Positions 43,232-52,941 of a stretch of DNA of 64,000 nt are shown piece after piece (the stretch's first letter is position 1; the number at the start of each line of letters is the position of its first letter). A program made the translations under genes and the position numbers. Origin of the DNA: Levilactobacillus brevis (GTDB lineage: Bacteria > Bacillota > Bacilli > Lactobacillales > Lactobacillaceae); the NCBI GenBank assembly GCA_003666485.1, contig CP032931.1, positions 124,001-188,000 of the forward strand. Direction: 5' to 3'. The notes beneath the pieces are model-generated. The model searched no databases, was not told where the DNA came from, and saw only the letters and a list, made by a program, of their open reading frames with translations.

Positions 43232-45604
43232 ATGAGTATGGAAGTTTTAAATATTATCTCAAAGAGAAAGGTTTTTATGAAAAATCTGAAGCTTAGTGTT
43301 GATATATTGCCAGAAGATGTTGATGAACTGGTTTTGAGTAAATCAAGCTGTGATGAAGTAAGGATTTTCAGACAATTTAATTTTGCTGCCAGTGAACTTC
43401 CGCATCAGGGATTTAAAATACATGTTTCATGTACTTTGCAGAATTTTCAAGATGTACTGGATAGTGTTTACGTCTACTGCAAAAGAAACATGCTCACTTT
43501 TAAATATATATCGAATTTTGACTACCTTGAATATAATCTTTCTGGTAATGGTGATTTATGGGAGGCAGGCAAGTTTATTACGATTTATCCTACAGATTTG
43601 CGAGAATTTGTAAAAAATATAAAAGGACTCTATAGATGCATTTCTCCAAAAAAGATGCAAGGGATAGCTATTTATACGGATCGTAGGTTCAAGGATGCTA
43701 CGAATATTTTTTACAGATATGGTATTTTATCAGCGAATGGGAATCGAATCATTTATGACTTGAATGGGACTCCACAGTATGAGGATTATAAGCTGTCTGA
43801 ATATTTTCTGCCAAACTTTATTGAAGAACCATTTCCAAAAAATAAAGATGATGGAATGATCTCAAAAAAATTATTCAAGATGTATCAGCCATACCGGGCA
43901 CTAAACTCGAAAGTGTCTGGATCTGTTTTCTTAGCTAAGTATGGAGATGAAGATGTTGTTCTTAAGACTGCTAAGGATGGGTTTAGCGATACAAGAGAAA
44001 CCTGTATTTGTAAGTTGCAACAAGAATCTCATTATTTGAAGGTGCTAGAGGATTGTGAGTGCTTTCCTAAGAAAATCGATTCATTTTGGGAAGACGATGA
44101 TTATTTCTTAATTGAAACAAAAGTCAATGGTGTGGATTTTGATGTTTATCGAGCCACCGTAGTTGATCGCGTAGTGAATAGTGATAGAACAAGAACAAAC
44201 TATTCAGAGCTCAAGAAGATTATGCTTGATTTACTTAACAAGGTGCAGCGGCTGCATATGCGTGGATATTACTTGGGAGATATTTCGAGTGCTAATGTTT
44301 TGATTGATAGCAATACGGATACGGTGTCATTTATTGATTTGGATACGATTTCCGAGTTAAATGTACAAGATAATCAACGAAAAGTTCAGTATAGAACGGT
44401 AGGATTTTATAATTCTGAAATATCACACCTTAGCTTAAATGAACAGGATAACCAGCAAATTGGTTACTTACTTATTTCCTTGTTTTGTAGAGCTAACAGT
44501 TTTTTAGGTGTAGATGAATCTGGGGAAATGACGCTTAGGTTTTTTAAAGAATGGGCGATTAGGTATCATTTACCACTGGTCTTTGTTGAAGTTATTGAGA
44601 TTTTGATAAAAGGCAGGAAAGATTCGTTGAGAAGAAGCATCCAAGTAATAGAAGACGGAAATTTGGAAGTTATCTTTGAAGATGATGAGCATCATGATAA
44701 ATACTCAGCTAAGTATATAACTGACGAGTTAAATAAAACTGTCGAACTGGAGCGATTGAGTAATGGTGGGGTGAACATGCTTTCGCACACTGGAAAGAAA
44801 ATTGCGTGTGATCATTTAAGTGAAGATTTTCCAGTAGGCATCTCAATGGATTCGGACGTGTTAGTTGACATGGCATTTGAATTGCTCCATAAAGATCGAA
44901 GGATGGCAGCAAGATTCTGCAGTTTGAATAGGATTAAAATACTAATAGATGATTTAAGACTGCTCAATGTTAGACTAAATCGGGGAGTAATTGGTGATAA
45001 AGAGAACATCGTGTATATTAAACGTGCGTTGGCTTTGGTGATTTGTACGGGATATGCCTTGCATCATCTAAAATTACGTATGAGGAAGGATAAGTTTAAT
45101 GACAATAGAACGTTAATACTACAGACGTTTGATATGTTGATAACTACTTATTCAGTTTCGATTGATCAGAGTGATAAAATTGGTTTCCGAATTAGTAATG
45201 TATCTCGTTATGTATCTCCATACTTATCTGATGGTATGTCAGGGGTATTGGTCTGTTCCATTTATTTATCTAGATGGTTTAAGACAACTAAGTACGACAA
45301 GTTAATGGAGGAGTGGGGAGAGTCTCTGTCCAAAGTATATTTACCTCAAAGCGTTACATTGTATCGGGGCTTGTCAGGGATTATTTTGGCAGTACTACTT
45401 TTTAGAAAATATAAAAAGAATAGTAAGTATGATCAATGGATATCTAAAAGTAGTTGGGACGTTGGTGAATATCTGTTGAAATATGATCGGAAATTATACG
45501 TTGTAAATGAGTCGTTTCAATTACTTGATTCAAGCTTTGAACATGGAAATAGAGGAGTTTCCTTTGTATTGAAAGAGTTATTGGGGGCAAATCTATGCGA
45601 TTGA
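43232..45604 (+). CDS. Class III lanthipeptide synthetase (LanKC-like)
   Basis: A 790-residue trifunctional enzyme. Residues about 1-200 form the phosphoSer/Thr lyase part, with His64 in KIHVSCTLQN, Lys91 in TFKYI and a GKFITIYPTD block. About 200-500 is a Ser/Thr kinase: GSVFLAKYG loop, VVLKTA lysine, catalytic Asp350-Asn355 (GDISSANVL) and Asp369/371 (IDLD). The rest is a LanC-like cyclase with SDGMSGVL, YRGLSGI and EHGNRGV repeats but no Cys-Cys-His zinc set, which defines class III. ATG 43232 follows GGGGTGAA; an upstream TTG has no such site. AT-rich. It would dehydrate and cyclise the peptide at 41533. Confidence 0.88.
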   Translation: MSMEVLNIISKRKVFMKNLKLSVDILPEDVDELVLSKSSCDEVRIFRQFNFAASELPHQGFKIHVSCTLQNFQDVLDSVYVYCKRNMLTFKYISNFDYLEYNLSGNGDLWEAGKFITIYPTDLREFVKNIKGLYRCISPKKMQGIAIYTDRRFKDATNIFYRYGILSANGNRIIYDLNGTPQYEDYKLSEYFLPNFIEEPFPKNKDDGMISKKLFKMYQPYRALNSKVSGSVFLAKYGDEDVVLKTAKDGFSDTRETCICKLQQESHYLKVLEDCECFPKKIDSFWEDDDYFLIETKVNGVDFDVYRATVVDRVVNSDRTRTNYSELKKIMLDLLNKVQRLHMRGYYLGDISSANVLIDSNTDTVSFIDLDTISELNVQDNQRKVQYRTVGFYNSEISHLSLNEQDNQQIGYLLISLFCRANSFLGVDESGEMTLRFFKEWAIRYHLPLVFVEVIEILIKGRKDSLRRSIQVIEDGNLEVIFEDDEHHDKYSAKYITDELNKTVELERLSNGGVNMLSHTGKKIACDHLSEDFPVGISMDSDVLVDMAFELLHKDRRMAARFCSLNRIKILIDDLRLLNVRLNRGVIGDKENIVYIKRALALVICTGYALHHLKLRMRKDKFNDNRTLILQTFDMLITTYSVSIDQSDKIGFRISNVSRYVSPYLSDGMSGVLVCSIYLSRWFKTTKYDKLMEEWGESLSKVYLPQSVTLYRGLSGIILAVLLFRKYKKNSKYDQWISKSSWDVGEYLLKYDRKLYVVNESFQLLDSSFEHGNRGVSFVLKELLGANLCD

Positions 45605-47181
45605 TGGGAATAATCAGAACAAATAAGGTAAGGAGTTCCATAATTATGATTGTTAGTGTGTTATCCGCACTGTCAATTACATTGGGAAATTATAGCCTGA
45701 CCTTTGCGATTAACGTGTTAAAAAACGGAAATTTGTCTCAATTTATTACGAAAATGGTTTTTTTTATTCTCTTACTACTAGGAGGCTATGTTAGTAATAT
45801 ACTAATGGGTTATTTGTTCAATTCCCAGGTTCAGATATATTCTCATCAATTAAGAGAGAATTTTGTCCAATCAGCCTACAATAACAGTGATACGTCAGTT
45901 GATTTTGTTCAGAACAAGTTGACAAATGATTTAAAAACGCTTACTAATCAATATGCAACGCCTTTGTTCTCAATTTTCACGGGAGCATTGACACTGGCTT
46001 TTTCGTGTGTTGCTCTCTTTACGCTTAATTGGACATTAATGATTCTTGTAGTGGTATTGGCCATTGGTATTCTGTTCTTACCACGGCTACTTTCAAAAAG
46101 TCTGCAAGTTACGACAATGAATGTGTCAAAATCTAATCGAGAGTACTTAAGTACGATTGATGAATGGTTTTCAGGACTTTCTGAAATTAGACGTTATGGG
46201 GCAAAGGGGCATTTTTATAAGGTACTAAGTAGAGAATCAGAACAGCTTGAACAAAATATTATGAAGAGGGTAGGAAAGGTCTGTACGTTGGGAATTCTAA
46301 ATACGTTTGCTAACGTTTTTTCGCAGTTCTTAGTAATCGCATGGACAGGGTATTTGATAAGTAAAAATTCAGTTTCATTTGGAACGATTTTGAGTGCAGG
46401 ACAATTTGCTGAAATTATATTTAATGGAGTAGTTACAATCTCCAATTCTTTTGGCTCTATTTTGTCTTCAAAAACGTTAAGCAAAGAGTTTATGGAGCAT
46501 GCAAGGCAAGTGAAGAATATCAGAGAAGGGCCAGACAATAATCCTAATCAAGTTAGATGTCTAGTCACTCATAAATTAACTAAAAGTTTTCCGAATGGCG
46601 AAACGCTTGTCTTTCCAGATCTATGTATTCGTATGGGAGAAAAGATTTTAATTACAGGAGATAGTGGTAGTGGCAAATCGACACTATTGAAAATTCTCAT
46701 TGGAGAAGTGGAGCCTACAAAAGGTAATGTAGAGTTTTTGAATGGTGAGTCTAAAACTGTGAAAGTTAATTTAAATAAAATTGGATATATTCCACAAGAT
46801 GCAATATTGTTTCCAGATACAATTAAAAACAATATAACGATGTTTAATGCAAAGCTTGATTCGCTTATTAACGAAGTGGTCAAAGGTGCAGATTTGAAAA
46901 AGGACATTGATTCTTTTGATTCTGGACTTGGTACAGTACTCAACTTAAAAGAAAAGAATTTTTCAGGAGGTCAGCGACAAAAGATTATAATTGCAAGAGC
47001 AGTAATACATGAGCAGAAGATTCTTATTATTGATGAAGGGACATCGGCTATTGATTATGAGGGTACGTCTGCCATATTGAAGTCTCTGTTAAGCTTACCA
47101 ATTACTGTTTTATTTGTTGCCCACAATTTTGACGCTAGTACTCGTAGCCTTTTCGATCGCGAGATTTGCATAAAGAAGTGA
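45595..47181 (+). CDS. ABC transporter, fused TM and ATPase domains (LanT-like)
   Basis: A 528-residue half-transporter. About six TM helices lie in residues 1-300; the nucleotide-binding domain has Walker A GDSGSGKST (355-363), Q-loop YIPQD, signature FSGGQRQK, Walker B ILIIDEGTSAID and an H-loop VAHN. No N-terminal C39 peptidase domain, so leader removal needs another enzyme. Its ATG overlaps the end of lanKC by 10 bp, showing tight coupling. Probable role: export of the lanthipeptide. Confidence 0.85.
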   Translation: MRLMGIIRTNKVRSSIIMIVSVLSALSITLGNYSLTFAINVLKNGNLSQFITKMVFFILLLLGGYVSNILMGYLFNSQVQIYSHQLRENFVQSAYNNSDTSVDFVQNKLTNDLKTLTNQYATPLFSIFTGALTLAFSCVALFTLNWTLMILVVVLAIGILFLPRLLSKSLQVTTMNVSKSNREYLSTIDEWFSGLSEIRRYGAKGHFYKVLSRESEQLEQNIMKRVGKVCTLGILNTFANVFSQFLVIAWTGYLISKNSVSFGTILSAGQFAEIIFNGVVTISNSFGSILSSKTLSKEFMEHARQVKNIREGPDNNPNQVRCLVTHKLTKSFPNGETLVFPDLCIRMGEKILITGDSGSGKSTLLKILIGEVEPTKGNVEFLNGESKTVKVNLNKIGYIPQDAILFPDTIKNNITMFNAKLDSLINEVVKGADLKKDIDSFDSGLGTVLNLKEKNFSGGQRQKIIIARAVIHEQKILIIDEGTSAIDYEGTSAILKSLLSLPITVLFVAHNFDASTRSLFDREICIKK

Positions 47182-47203
47182 GTGAGCATTGGTGAGGTGT
47201 GTA

Positions 47204-47281
47204 ATGGATTATTTACTTAAAGATTGGAAGTGTCAAATTTTTTGTGTAAATGGAAGTCCTCTCCCATTAGCTAGCTTCTAA
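47204..47281 (+). pseudogene. Severed 5' end of the M13 peptidase gene
   Basis: GAGG and ATG 47204 lie 22 bp after the transporter stop. Seven codons (MDYLLKD) run into IS256 copy 2 and stop at 47281. If the IS and one target duplication are removed, this start is in frame with the peptidase at 48584, giving 531 residues. This is the original start and ribosome site of that gene. Confidence 0.8.
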
Positions 47282-48567
47282 TACATGGATTCTAACGTAT
47301 CCTGAATTTGCTTGAAACCTCGATGCGTTCGCTCAAAATTTTGGCCGTTGTAGTCACGAATAACTGTGACCAGAACTCGTTCTAGTGCTGGTTCATTTGG
47401 AAATTGTTCTTTCTTCTTTGTCTGCCGTTTTAGCTTCTTGTTGAACGACTCAATGAGATTTGTGCTGTAGATGCTACTGCGTATCGCAGCTGGAAACGTG
47501 AAACAGGTCAAGAGATGAGGATTATTTTCTAGCTTGCCCGTTACTCTTTGATACGTCTTTTGCCACTTGTCTATGAAGTCAGCTAAAGCTTGTCTTGCGT
47601 CGTCCATGGTAGCTGCTTGATGGATCAGTTTGAAGTCGTTAAGGGCCTCTTGTCGGTCCTTAGTTCGAACGTGAGCTTCAATGTTCCGGCTGACGTGGAC
47701 CAGGCACTGCTGGAGCTTAGCCTTAGGGAAGTGGTCACCAATTGTGTTGGTAAGGCCGACTAAGCCATCGGCCACGAATAAGAGGACTTCTTTTACACCA
47801 CGCTGCTGGATGTCCACGAGAAGTTCTTCCCAAACGGTACTGGATTCAGTTGGAGCGACTTGATATGCTAGGACCTCTTTCATCCCATTTGGTCGAATGC
47901 CAATGGCGATATGCACGGCTTCTTTAGCCACTGAGTCCCGGCGCAGAGGTAAGTATGTTGCGTCCACATAAATGACTGCGTAACGGCTCGCTAGAGGGCG
48001 CGTCTTGAAGGCGTTGACCTGTTGGTCAACGACCTTCGTGAGGTTTGAAACCGTTTGTGGTGTGTAATGAGCGCCATACATTTTCTCAATCAAATCCGCG
48101 ATCTCACTAGTGGTAATCCCTTTTTCGTAGAGCTGGACAACCGTGGCTTCTAAACCATCCGTTTGGCGTTGATAGCTTGGAATAGTTTGCGTATTAAAGA
48201 TGCCATTTCGGTCGCGTGGAACCTTCAAGTTTAGTTCCCCATACTTAGTTTTAAAGGTTCGCAGATAATGCCCATTGCGTGAATTGCCGCTGTTAAAACC
48301 TTGGCGGTCGTAGGGTTCATAACCGAGGAACGATGAAAGTTCCTCGTGCATTAAATCATTGATGGCCGTTTCCAAATGTTGCCGAAAAATTTCGTCCAAA
48401 TCTTGCTTTTGGGCTAGTGCAGCGATAATTTCTGTGGTAAGTTCATTCATGGGGAATGCCTCCTGTGATGTTTTCTGTGGTTACTAAATATCATAAGGGA
48501 AGGCATTCCCTATTTCTATACAATTCAGAAATCTTTTATGCATTTACACAAGATATTTTACGCTCTC
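47226..48567 (-). mobile_element. IS256-family element, copy 2
   Basis: 1342 bp, opposite orientation to copy 1, same ends. Perfect 8-bp target duplication TAAAGATT (47218-47225, 48568-48575), different from that of copy 1. It inserted in codon 8 of the peptidase gene. The right end places TTTACA (48543) 17 bp before TCTAAA at the junction, a possible hybrid promoter. Confidence 0.93.
47278..48450 (-). CDS. IS256 family transposase (copy 2)
   Basis: 390 residues, identical in protein sequence to copy 1; DDE residues intact. Confidence 0.95.
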   Translation of the reverse strand: MNELTTEIIAALAQKQDLDEIFRQHLETAINDLMHEELSSFLGYEPYDRQGFNSGNSRNGHYLRTFKTKYGELNLKVPRDRNGIFNTQTIPSYQRQTDGLEATVVQLYEKGITTSEIADLIEKMYGAHYTPQTVSNLTKVVDQQVNAFKTRPLASRYAVIYVDATYLPLRRDSVAKEAVHIAIGIRPNGMKEVLAYQVAPTESSTVWEELLVDIQQRGVKEVLLFVADGLVGLTNTIGDHFPKAKLQQCLVHVSRNIEAHVRTKDRQEALNDFKLIHQAATMDDARQALADFIDKWQKTYQRVTGKLENNPHLLTCFTFPAAIRSSIYSTNLIESFNKKLKRQTKKKEQFPNEPALERVLVTVIRDYNGQNFERTHRGFKQIQDTLESMY

Positions 48568-48583
48568 TAAAGATTGTAAAGCA

Positions 48584-50149
48584 ATGGATTATTTTGAGAA
48601 AATAAATGGGCCGCTTATACAGTCAGTATCGAGTAGTCTAAGTGAAGATGGTTTTCTTTTGAATCAAACTATTGTGATGAGCACGTTCAATGATGTGTTG
48701 GAAGGAATGTCTGATAATATTAATAGTTCATTAATCAGAGTTGCAAAGGAGGGGTTCCTAGAAGATTTGAAAAGAGAAATAGGAACAATTGACAGTTTAA
48801 AGGATGAAAGGGACTTGTCATCTATAGATGATATTTCCCGAGACTATAACTTAGTAATGCCGTTTGAATTAAAAACAGTGCGAGTTAAAAAGATAATTAA
48901 GAAAGTTTTGGTTAGAAATAGAATTGAGAATGTAGCACGCAGGCGGAAACAAATGTGTAAAGTTATTCATTTCTTATTTAAAGGAACAGCTAAAGACATC
49001 AGTGTAAATGACTTTTATCTAAAAGTAGTAAATTTTGAAAGAATCATGGCTAACGAAGCTTTTGATTCATCTGACCAGAAGTACTTTTATGTAGAGCAAG
49101 CGTCTAATCACCAAAATGTTGATACAATTCTTGTAATGCAGAATAAGTATCAATGCAATGAAGTATATAATGTTATTATTAAACATTTTGATGAATTTCG
49201 TTGTTGGGTGCTGTTGGCAACAGCGCTGAGCAACAGTATGTTTTTGGGAATGCACTTTTTTGAGTTAGCAACGGGTATGTCTTCTGGTGATAAGAGTATG
49301 GATAAATTGCTGAGTAAAAGCATTATGCTTCGGCTTTATCCTCAACAAATTATGGTTAATGTCTTAAAGCGATTGAACGTTGAGAATACAGTTAGGCGAC
49401 TAGCGGATTTTGTTAGAATCTTACAAGCAAGAGAAGTATCGTTAACTTGCTTTACCACTGCTGCGTCCAGGCTAATGCAGGTAACGGAAATTGTTCTTCC
49501 GAGGTTCTCCAAAGAAAGACCTGAAGAAGTTATTCCAACGACATATCAAGAAGTTATTAGTATTTTAAAGAAAAACAAATTAGCTGATTTCACTCAAAAT
49601 GAGCTGCTTCAAATTATAACGAGGGGAATTTTTTTCGACAGAGAGAGATTGAAGATTACGGTGCCATTAAGCTTTTTGATGCCACCGTATGTTGAAAAAT
49701 CACACTTCTATGGGCTAAGTGTGATTTTATCTCATGAATTATTTCATTCAATTGATTCAGTAGCTAGTCGGAGAATCAATACAGGATTTGTGGAAAATCA
49801 AAATTTGGCAGATATTTCTAGGAAGATTGTGCAGAAAATTCAACATATTTCCTTTGACGGCATCCCATTGGCTCCTGGTAAAACGAAAAATGAAGACTTA
49901 GCTGACTATGTTGGTTTGCATGTTGCCTTTGAAGTGTCGTCGAATTTAACGGATAGTTTTTTCCAGGAGGCTTTTTTTGAAGCGTATGCAAAGCTTTTCT
50001 TAGTCCATTTGACTATTAGTGATCAAAAGGAAGAAATACTGAAGTCAAAACATTCACCAGTTTTTGTGAGATGTAATCTGCAGTTGAGTTTGTTGCCATC
50101 ATTTCAAACATGGTGTAGAAAGACCAAAGTAACACCGATGTTTGGATAA
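48584..50149 (+). CDS. M13 (neprilysin-like) metallopeptidase, N-terminus cut by IS256
   Basis: A 521-residue remaining frame. The zinc site is HELFH (384-388) with Glu437 and Asp441 in NEDLAD. His490 and Arg496 (HSPVFVR) match the substrate-binding pair of neprilysin with the same spacing, and PLSFLMPPYV just before the zinc site fits the family. Shorter than usual M13 enzymes (about 630-700). It was the third gene of the lanKC-transporter operon; ten residues and the ribosome site are now separated. It is the best candidate for leader removal or core trimming. Expression from ATG 48584 is uncertain. Confidence 0.8.
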   Translation: MDYFEKINGPLIQSVSSSLSEDGFLLNQTIVMSTFNDVLEGMSDNINSSLIRVAKEGFLEDLKREIGTIDSLKDERDLSSIDDISRDYNLVMPFELKTVRVKKIIKKVLVRNRIENVARRRKQMCKVIHFLFKGTAKDISVNDFYLKVVNFERIMANEAFDSSDQKYFYVEQASNHQNVDTILVMQNKYQCNEVYNVIIKHFDEFRCWVLLATALSNSMFLGMHFFELATGMSSGDKSMDKLLSKSIMLRLYPQQIMVNVLKRLNVENTVRRLADFVRILQAREVSLTCFTTAASRLMQVTEIVLPRFSKERPEEVIPTTYQEVISILKKNKLADFTQNELLQIITRGIFFDRERLKITVPLSFLMPPYVEKSHFYGLSVILSHELFHSIDSVASRRINTGFVENQNLADISRKIVQKIQHISFDGIPLAPGKTKNEDLADYVGLHVAFEVSSNLTDSFFQEAFFEAYAKLFLVHLTISDQKEEILKSKHSPVFVRCNLQLSLLPSFQTWCRKTKVTPMFG

Positions 50150-50230
50150 TTGTGAGCTGAAAGTTGATGAGCAGCCAGTTATTGGTTGTTTATTTACTGA
50201 ATGATGAATTGTAAACCAGCCGGATTTAAA

Positions 50231-51833
50231 TTATAGGGACATGAACATACGAAGAAATGAGTCTGGGACAAAACCATAGAATCTGAAGTAATAAGTGGTG
50301 TTAATTGCCGGTTCGTGGCAATTAACACCACTTTTCTTTGGCATGATATGAGCCTGTTTAACTGTCTTCGATAACTTTGATAGGTTCTCAGCCATTAAGG
50401 CAATGCCAATCTCATTGGTAGCTGCGGTTAAGCCGCGAACTGAGAATCGTTTGAACTTCAGGTAGGTCTTTAAATCAGCGAAGATTGGTTCAATCTCAAT
50501 TTTACGATGCGCATACAAAGCATGGCCAACCTTACTAGTCAGCCGTTTCTTCGCCTGGTCTTTAAAGTAAAGCCAATTTTCACACTGATTTGACGGCGGT
50601 TACCGCTCTTGGTTGTCGCCAAAGTCTCGCGCTTTGGGTCTTCAAAGTATTTGACTGAGCGATAAACCTTAAATTGTCTTTCGTAGCCGTAGCGGTCATG
50701 GCGGGTACTGTAATGGTGAAAAGTAAAGATTATGCCATCAGGATCGGTGTACTGATCGTTCAGTTCATCGTATTGCCAGTTAGCGACTTTGCGCCGGTCT
50801 TTATGATAAGAACGGGTTTGTTCTTTTTCGTACATGCCATAAGGAATCAAATACTTAGTTTGAAAGTCATCAGTAAGCTTTTGGTAGTTCATCTCACTGC
50901 CATACCCAGCGTCCGCCACCAAATATTGAACGACTCGCGGCGACTGTTTAAAGATATGCGTCACGAATGGAATCAAGGTTCACGTATCCGTTGGGCGCTG
51001 GAAAAGCTGATAATAAAGGGCAAATTGTCGTTGACTGGCGACCTGTAAATTATATCCTGGTTTTAGTTGGCCATTTCTCATGGGATCCTCTTTCATCCGC
51101 ATGAAGGTCGCATCATGATCAGTCTTCGAGAAGCTATTTCGGTCACTAAAGGTCTTCTCAGCCAGCTCATAGCGCTGTTTACGAGGTAAATAGTCCGTCG
51201 TCAACAGGTGGAGAAAATGCTTTAATTTCCGGCGATGACGTTTGGCTTGTGAACCACCACGATGCGGCTTTTCTAAGTTGATTTTTCAGTTAAACTATTG
51301 ATTGCGAGTGTTAAGTTAGTGGTTAATTTAATCAGCTCAGCACTAGTTAACGCGCATTTTTGCGGCGAGAAATGCGGTACGGATACTTGATAATTCAACA
51401 ATTCTTGATAAAGCGAGGCCGTCTTATCATCGAGCTTAGGTTCGGCCTTCTCAATGGATTTACGCCAGACAAACGTGTATTTATTAGCGTCAGCCAAGAT
51501 CTTCGTCCCATCAATGAAAAGTGCGGAATTATTGAAGAGGCCGATCATCGTCAGGTAATCACGAAAGGCGCGAAAGAGCCCTTCAATCAGTCTCAAGGTT
51601 TTAGGATTACTGCGGAATCGATTGAAGGTACGATAACTCGGAATGGCCAGATTTGGGCCAATGAACCAACGCATCACTAAGTTTTCGTTGGCCATTTGAA
51701 CTAGCTTACGTCCCGAAAAAGTCCGGCGTAAGTAACCGAAGAGCCAAAGCTTTAAGAGTAACTGTGGCGGATATGAAGGTCGACCGGTAGGAGCTGAACT
51801 GGTTTGAAAAGTAGCGGTCGGAATATCGTCCAC
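50231..51833 (-). pseudogene. IS1182 family transposase, fragmented
   Basis: The pieces in order are 51273-51833 (DUF772-type N-terminal region, GRPSYPPQLLLKLWLFGY, then LFIDGTKILADANKYTFVW), 50980-51204, 50539-50976 (VADAGYGSEMNYQKL) and 50231-50518 (C-terminal RKIEIEPIFADLK). At least three frameshifts or stops separate them, and about 30 N-terminal residues are missing. Inactive. Confidence 0.8.
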
Positions 51834-52104
51834 AATAGCGTTAATAGCCCATGCGACGCTGTTTGGTTGAGGTTGCCAAGATAGATTGAGTTTTTAAAGT
51901 GGTGCGATTACTGGTATAATTCATTTGCATAGAGTTGGTTATCTCTTTTCTTTTTTGGTTCAGCACCTAAAGAATAGCAGGGATTACCATCTCTGTGTAT
52001 ACATAAGCTCAAAAGGGGTCCTCTCAAGAAATCATACGATTTCTTGAGAGGACCCCTTTTAATATGCGAGTTGGGAGTTTTGTCCCAGGCTCTTTCCTTC
52101 GTAT
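50247..52104 (-). mobile_element. Decayed IS1182-family element
   Basis: About 1.86 kb between inverted ends that read ATACGAAG...GAGTCTGGGACAAAAC (left, ending 50274) and the matching GTTTTGTCCCAGGCTC...CTTCGTAT (right, 52077-52104). No clear target duplication. It contains a transposase broken into several frames. Confidence 0.7.
52011..52060. terminator. Perfect 23-bp hairpin
   Basis: Arms 52011-52033 and 52038-52060, 4-nt loop ATAC, AAAA/TTTT at the ends. Bidirectional terminator-like, inside the right part of the IS1182-type element, shielding it from outside transcription. Confidence 0.75.
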
Positions 52105-52264
52105 TGTTTGTACATAAAATTTAGATGATTGAAACGATAAAAAGAAGTTAGTTTTTCTTAAAGTTGATATCCCAATATCCCAAATTCTAGAATTATCTGA
52201 CTAGTAAACTTAACACCTGATCGATGGTCAGCTATCCCTTGTTTTACTCATAAACAATAGCTCT
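52105..52264. other. Island right-border sequence
   Basis: 160 bp of AT-rich sequence between the IS1182-type element and the DUF1097 stop codon. No gene seen. The match to the left DUF1097 copy begins about here, at TTAACCCAATTC. Confidence 0.35.
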
Positions 52265-52837
52265 TTAACCCAATTCATTCCCAGGCTCGCCCTTATCAGC
52301 CGCGTCGTGGTCTTGGCTGTCGTCGTCCTTAGGCTTTTTCTCCGGGAACAGCTTGAACATCACCTTGTTGAAGTAGTCCGAAGCGTAGCCGATGACGAAG
52401 ATACCCATGAACATCGAAGCCAGCAGTTCAAAGCAGAACATTGGCCAGCTCTTGATGGTGATGTTGGAGATGATCAGCATGGTCGTCCCCCAAGTGATCA
52501 GCCAAGCCGGCACCTCGGTGAACGGCAGGATGGTTCCTTGCAAGAAGAGGGCCAGGAATGTCAGAATCCCAAACATCACGGACGAGGCTACCAGTCCGGA
52601 GATCCAAGACACGTGCAACAGGGAGAAGGCCATCAGCCCCCAAATGAGGCCCAAGCAGAAACTCAACAGAATATTCCAGATCTTATCCTTCGGGAAGCCG
52701 GCACCGAAGAAGTAGGAGACCGCAATGAAGGCTGCGGCACCCATCCACAGTGAAAAGCCAGTCATGATCAAGCTGTAAACGATGGTGAACCCACCAACGC
52801 CGATGGAGTCGAACCAAACTTTTTTACTAATTTTCAT
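52265..52837 (-). CDS. DUF1097 family membrane protein
   Basis: A 190-residue protein with five to six TM helices and an acidic, charged tail (EKKPKDDDSQDHDAADKGEP). It fits DUF1097. It is intact, with a start and promoter region, unlike the copy at 40851. It lies next to preA on the same strand, but a terminator at 52942-52995 separates them. Role unknown; small-molecule transport is possible. Confidence 0.75.
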   Translation of the reverse strand: MKISKKVWFDSIGVGGFTIVYSLIMTGFSLWMGAAAFIAVSYFFGAGFPKDKIWNILLSFCLGLIWGLMAFSLLHVSWISGLVASSVMFGILTFLALFLQGTILPFTEVPAWLITWGTTMLIISNITIKSWPMFCFELLASMFMGIFVIGYASDYFNKVMFKLFPEKKPKDDDSQDHDAADKGEPGNELG

Positions 52838-52941
52838 GATGTGATTTCCCCTTTACTAGTTAGCGCTTCCATTTCTCAGTCAGAATACCAGTGTATCTGA
52901 TTCTGTGAAATGGCGCAAGGACTTTAGGTAAAACGTTTAAA

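Noticed and set aside
41764-48575. Composite transposon Tn(IS256-lanKC-ABC-IS256)
   Set aside because: Each IS copy has its own, different target duplication, so the pair did not move as a unit.
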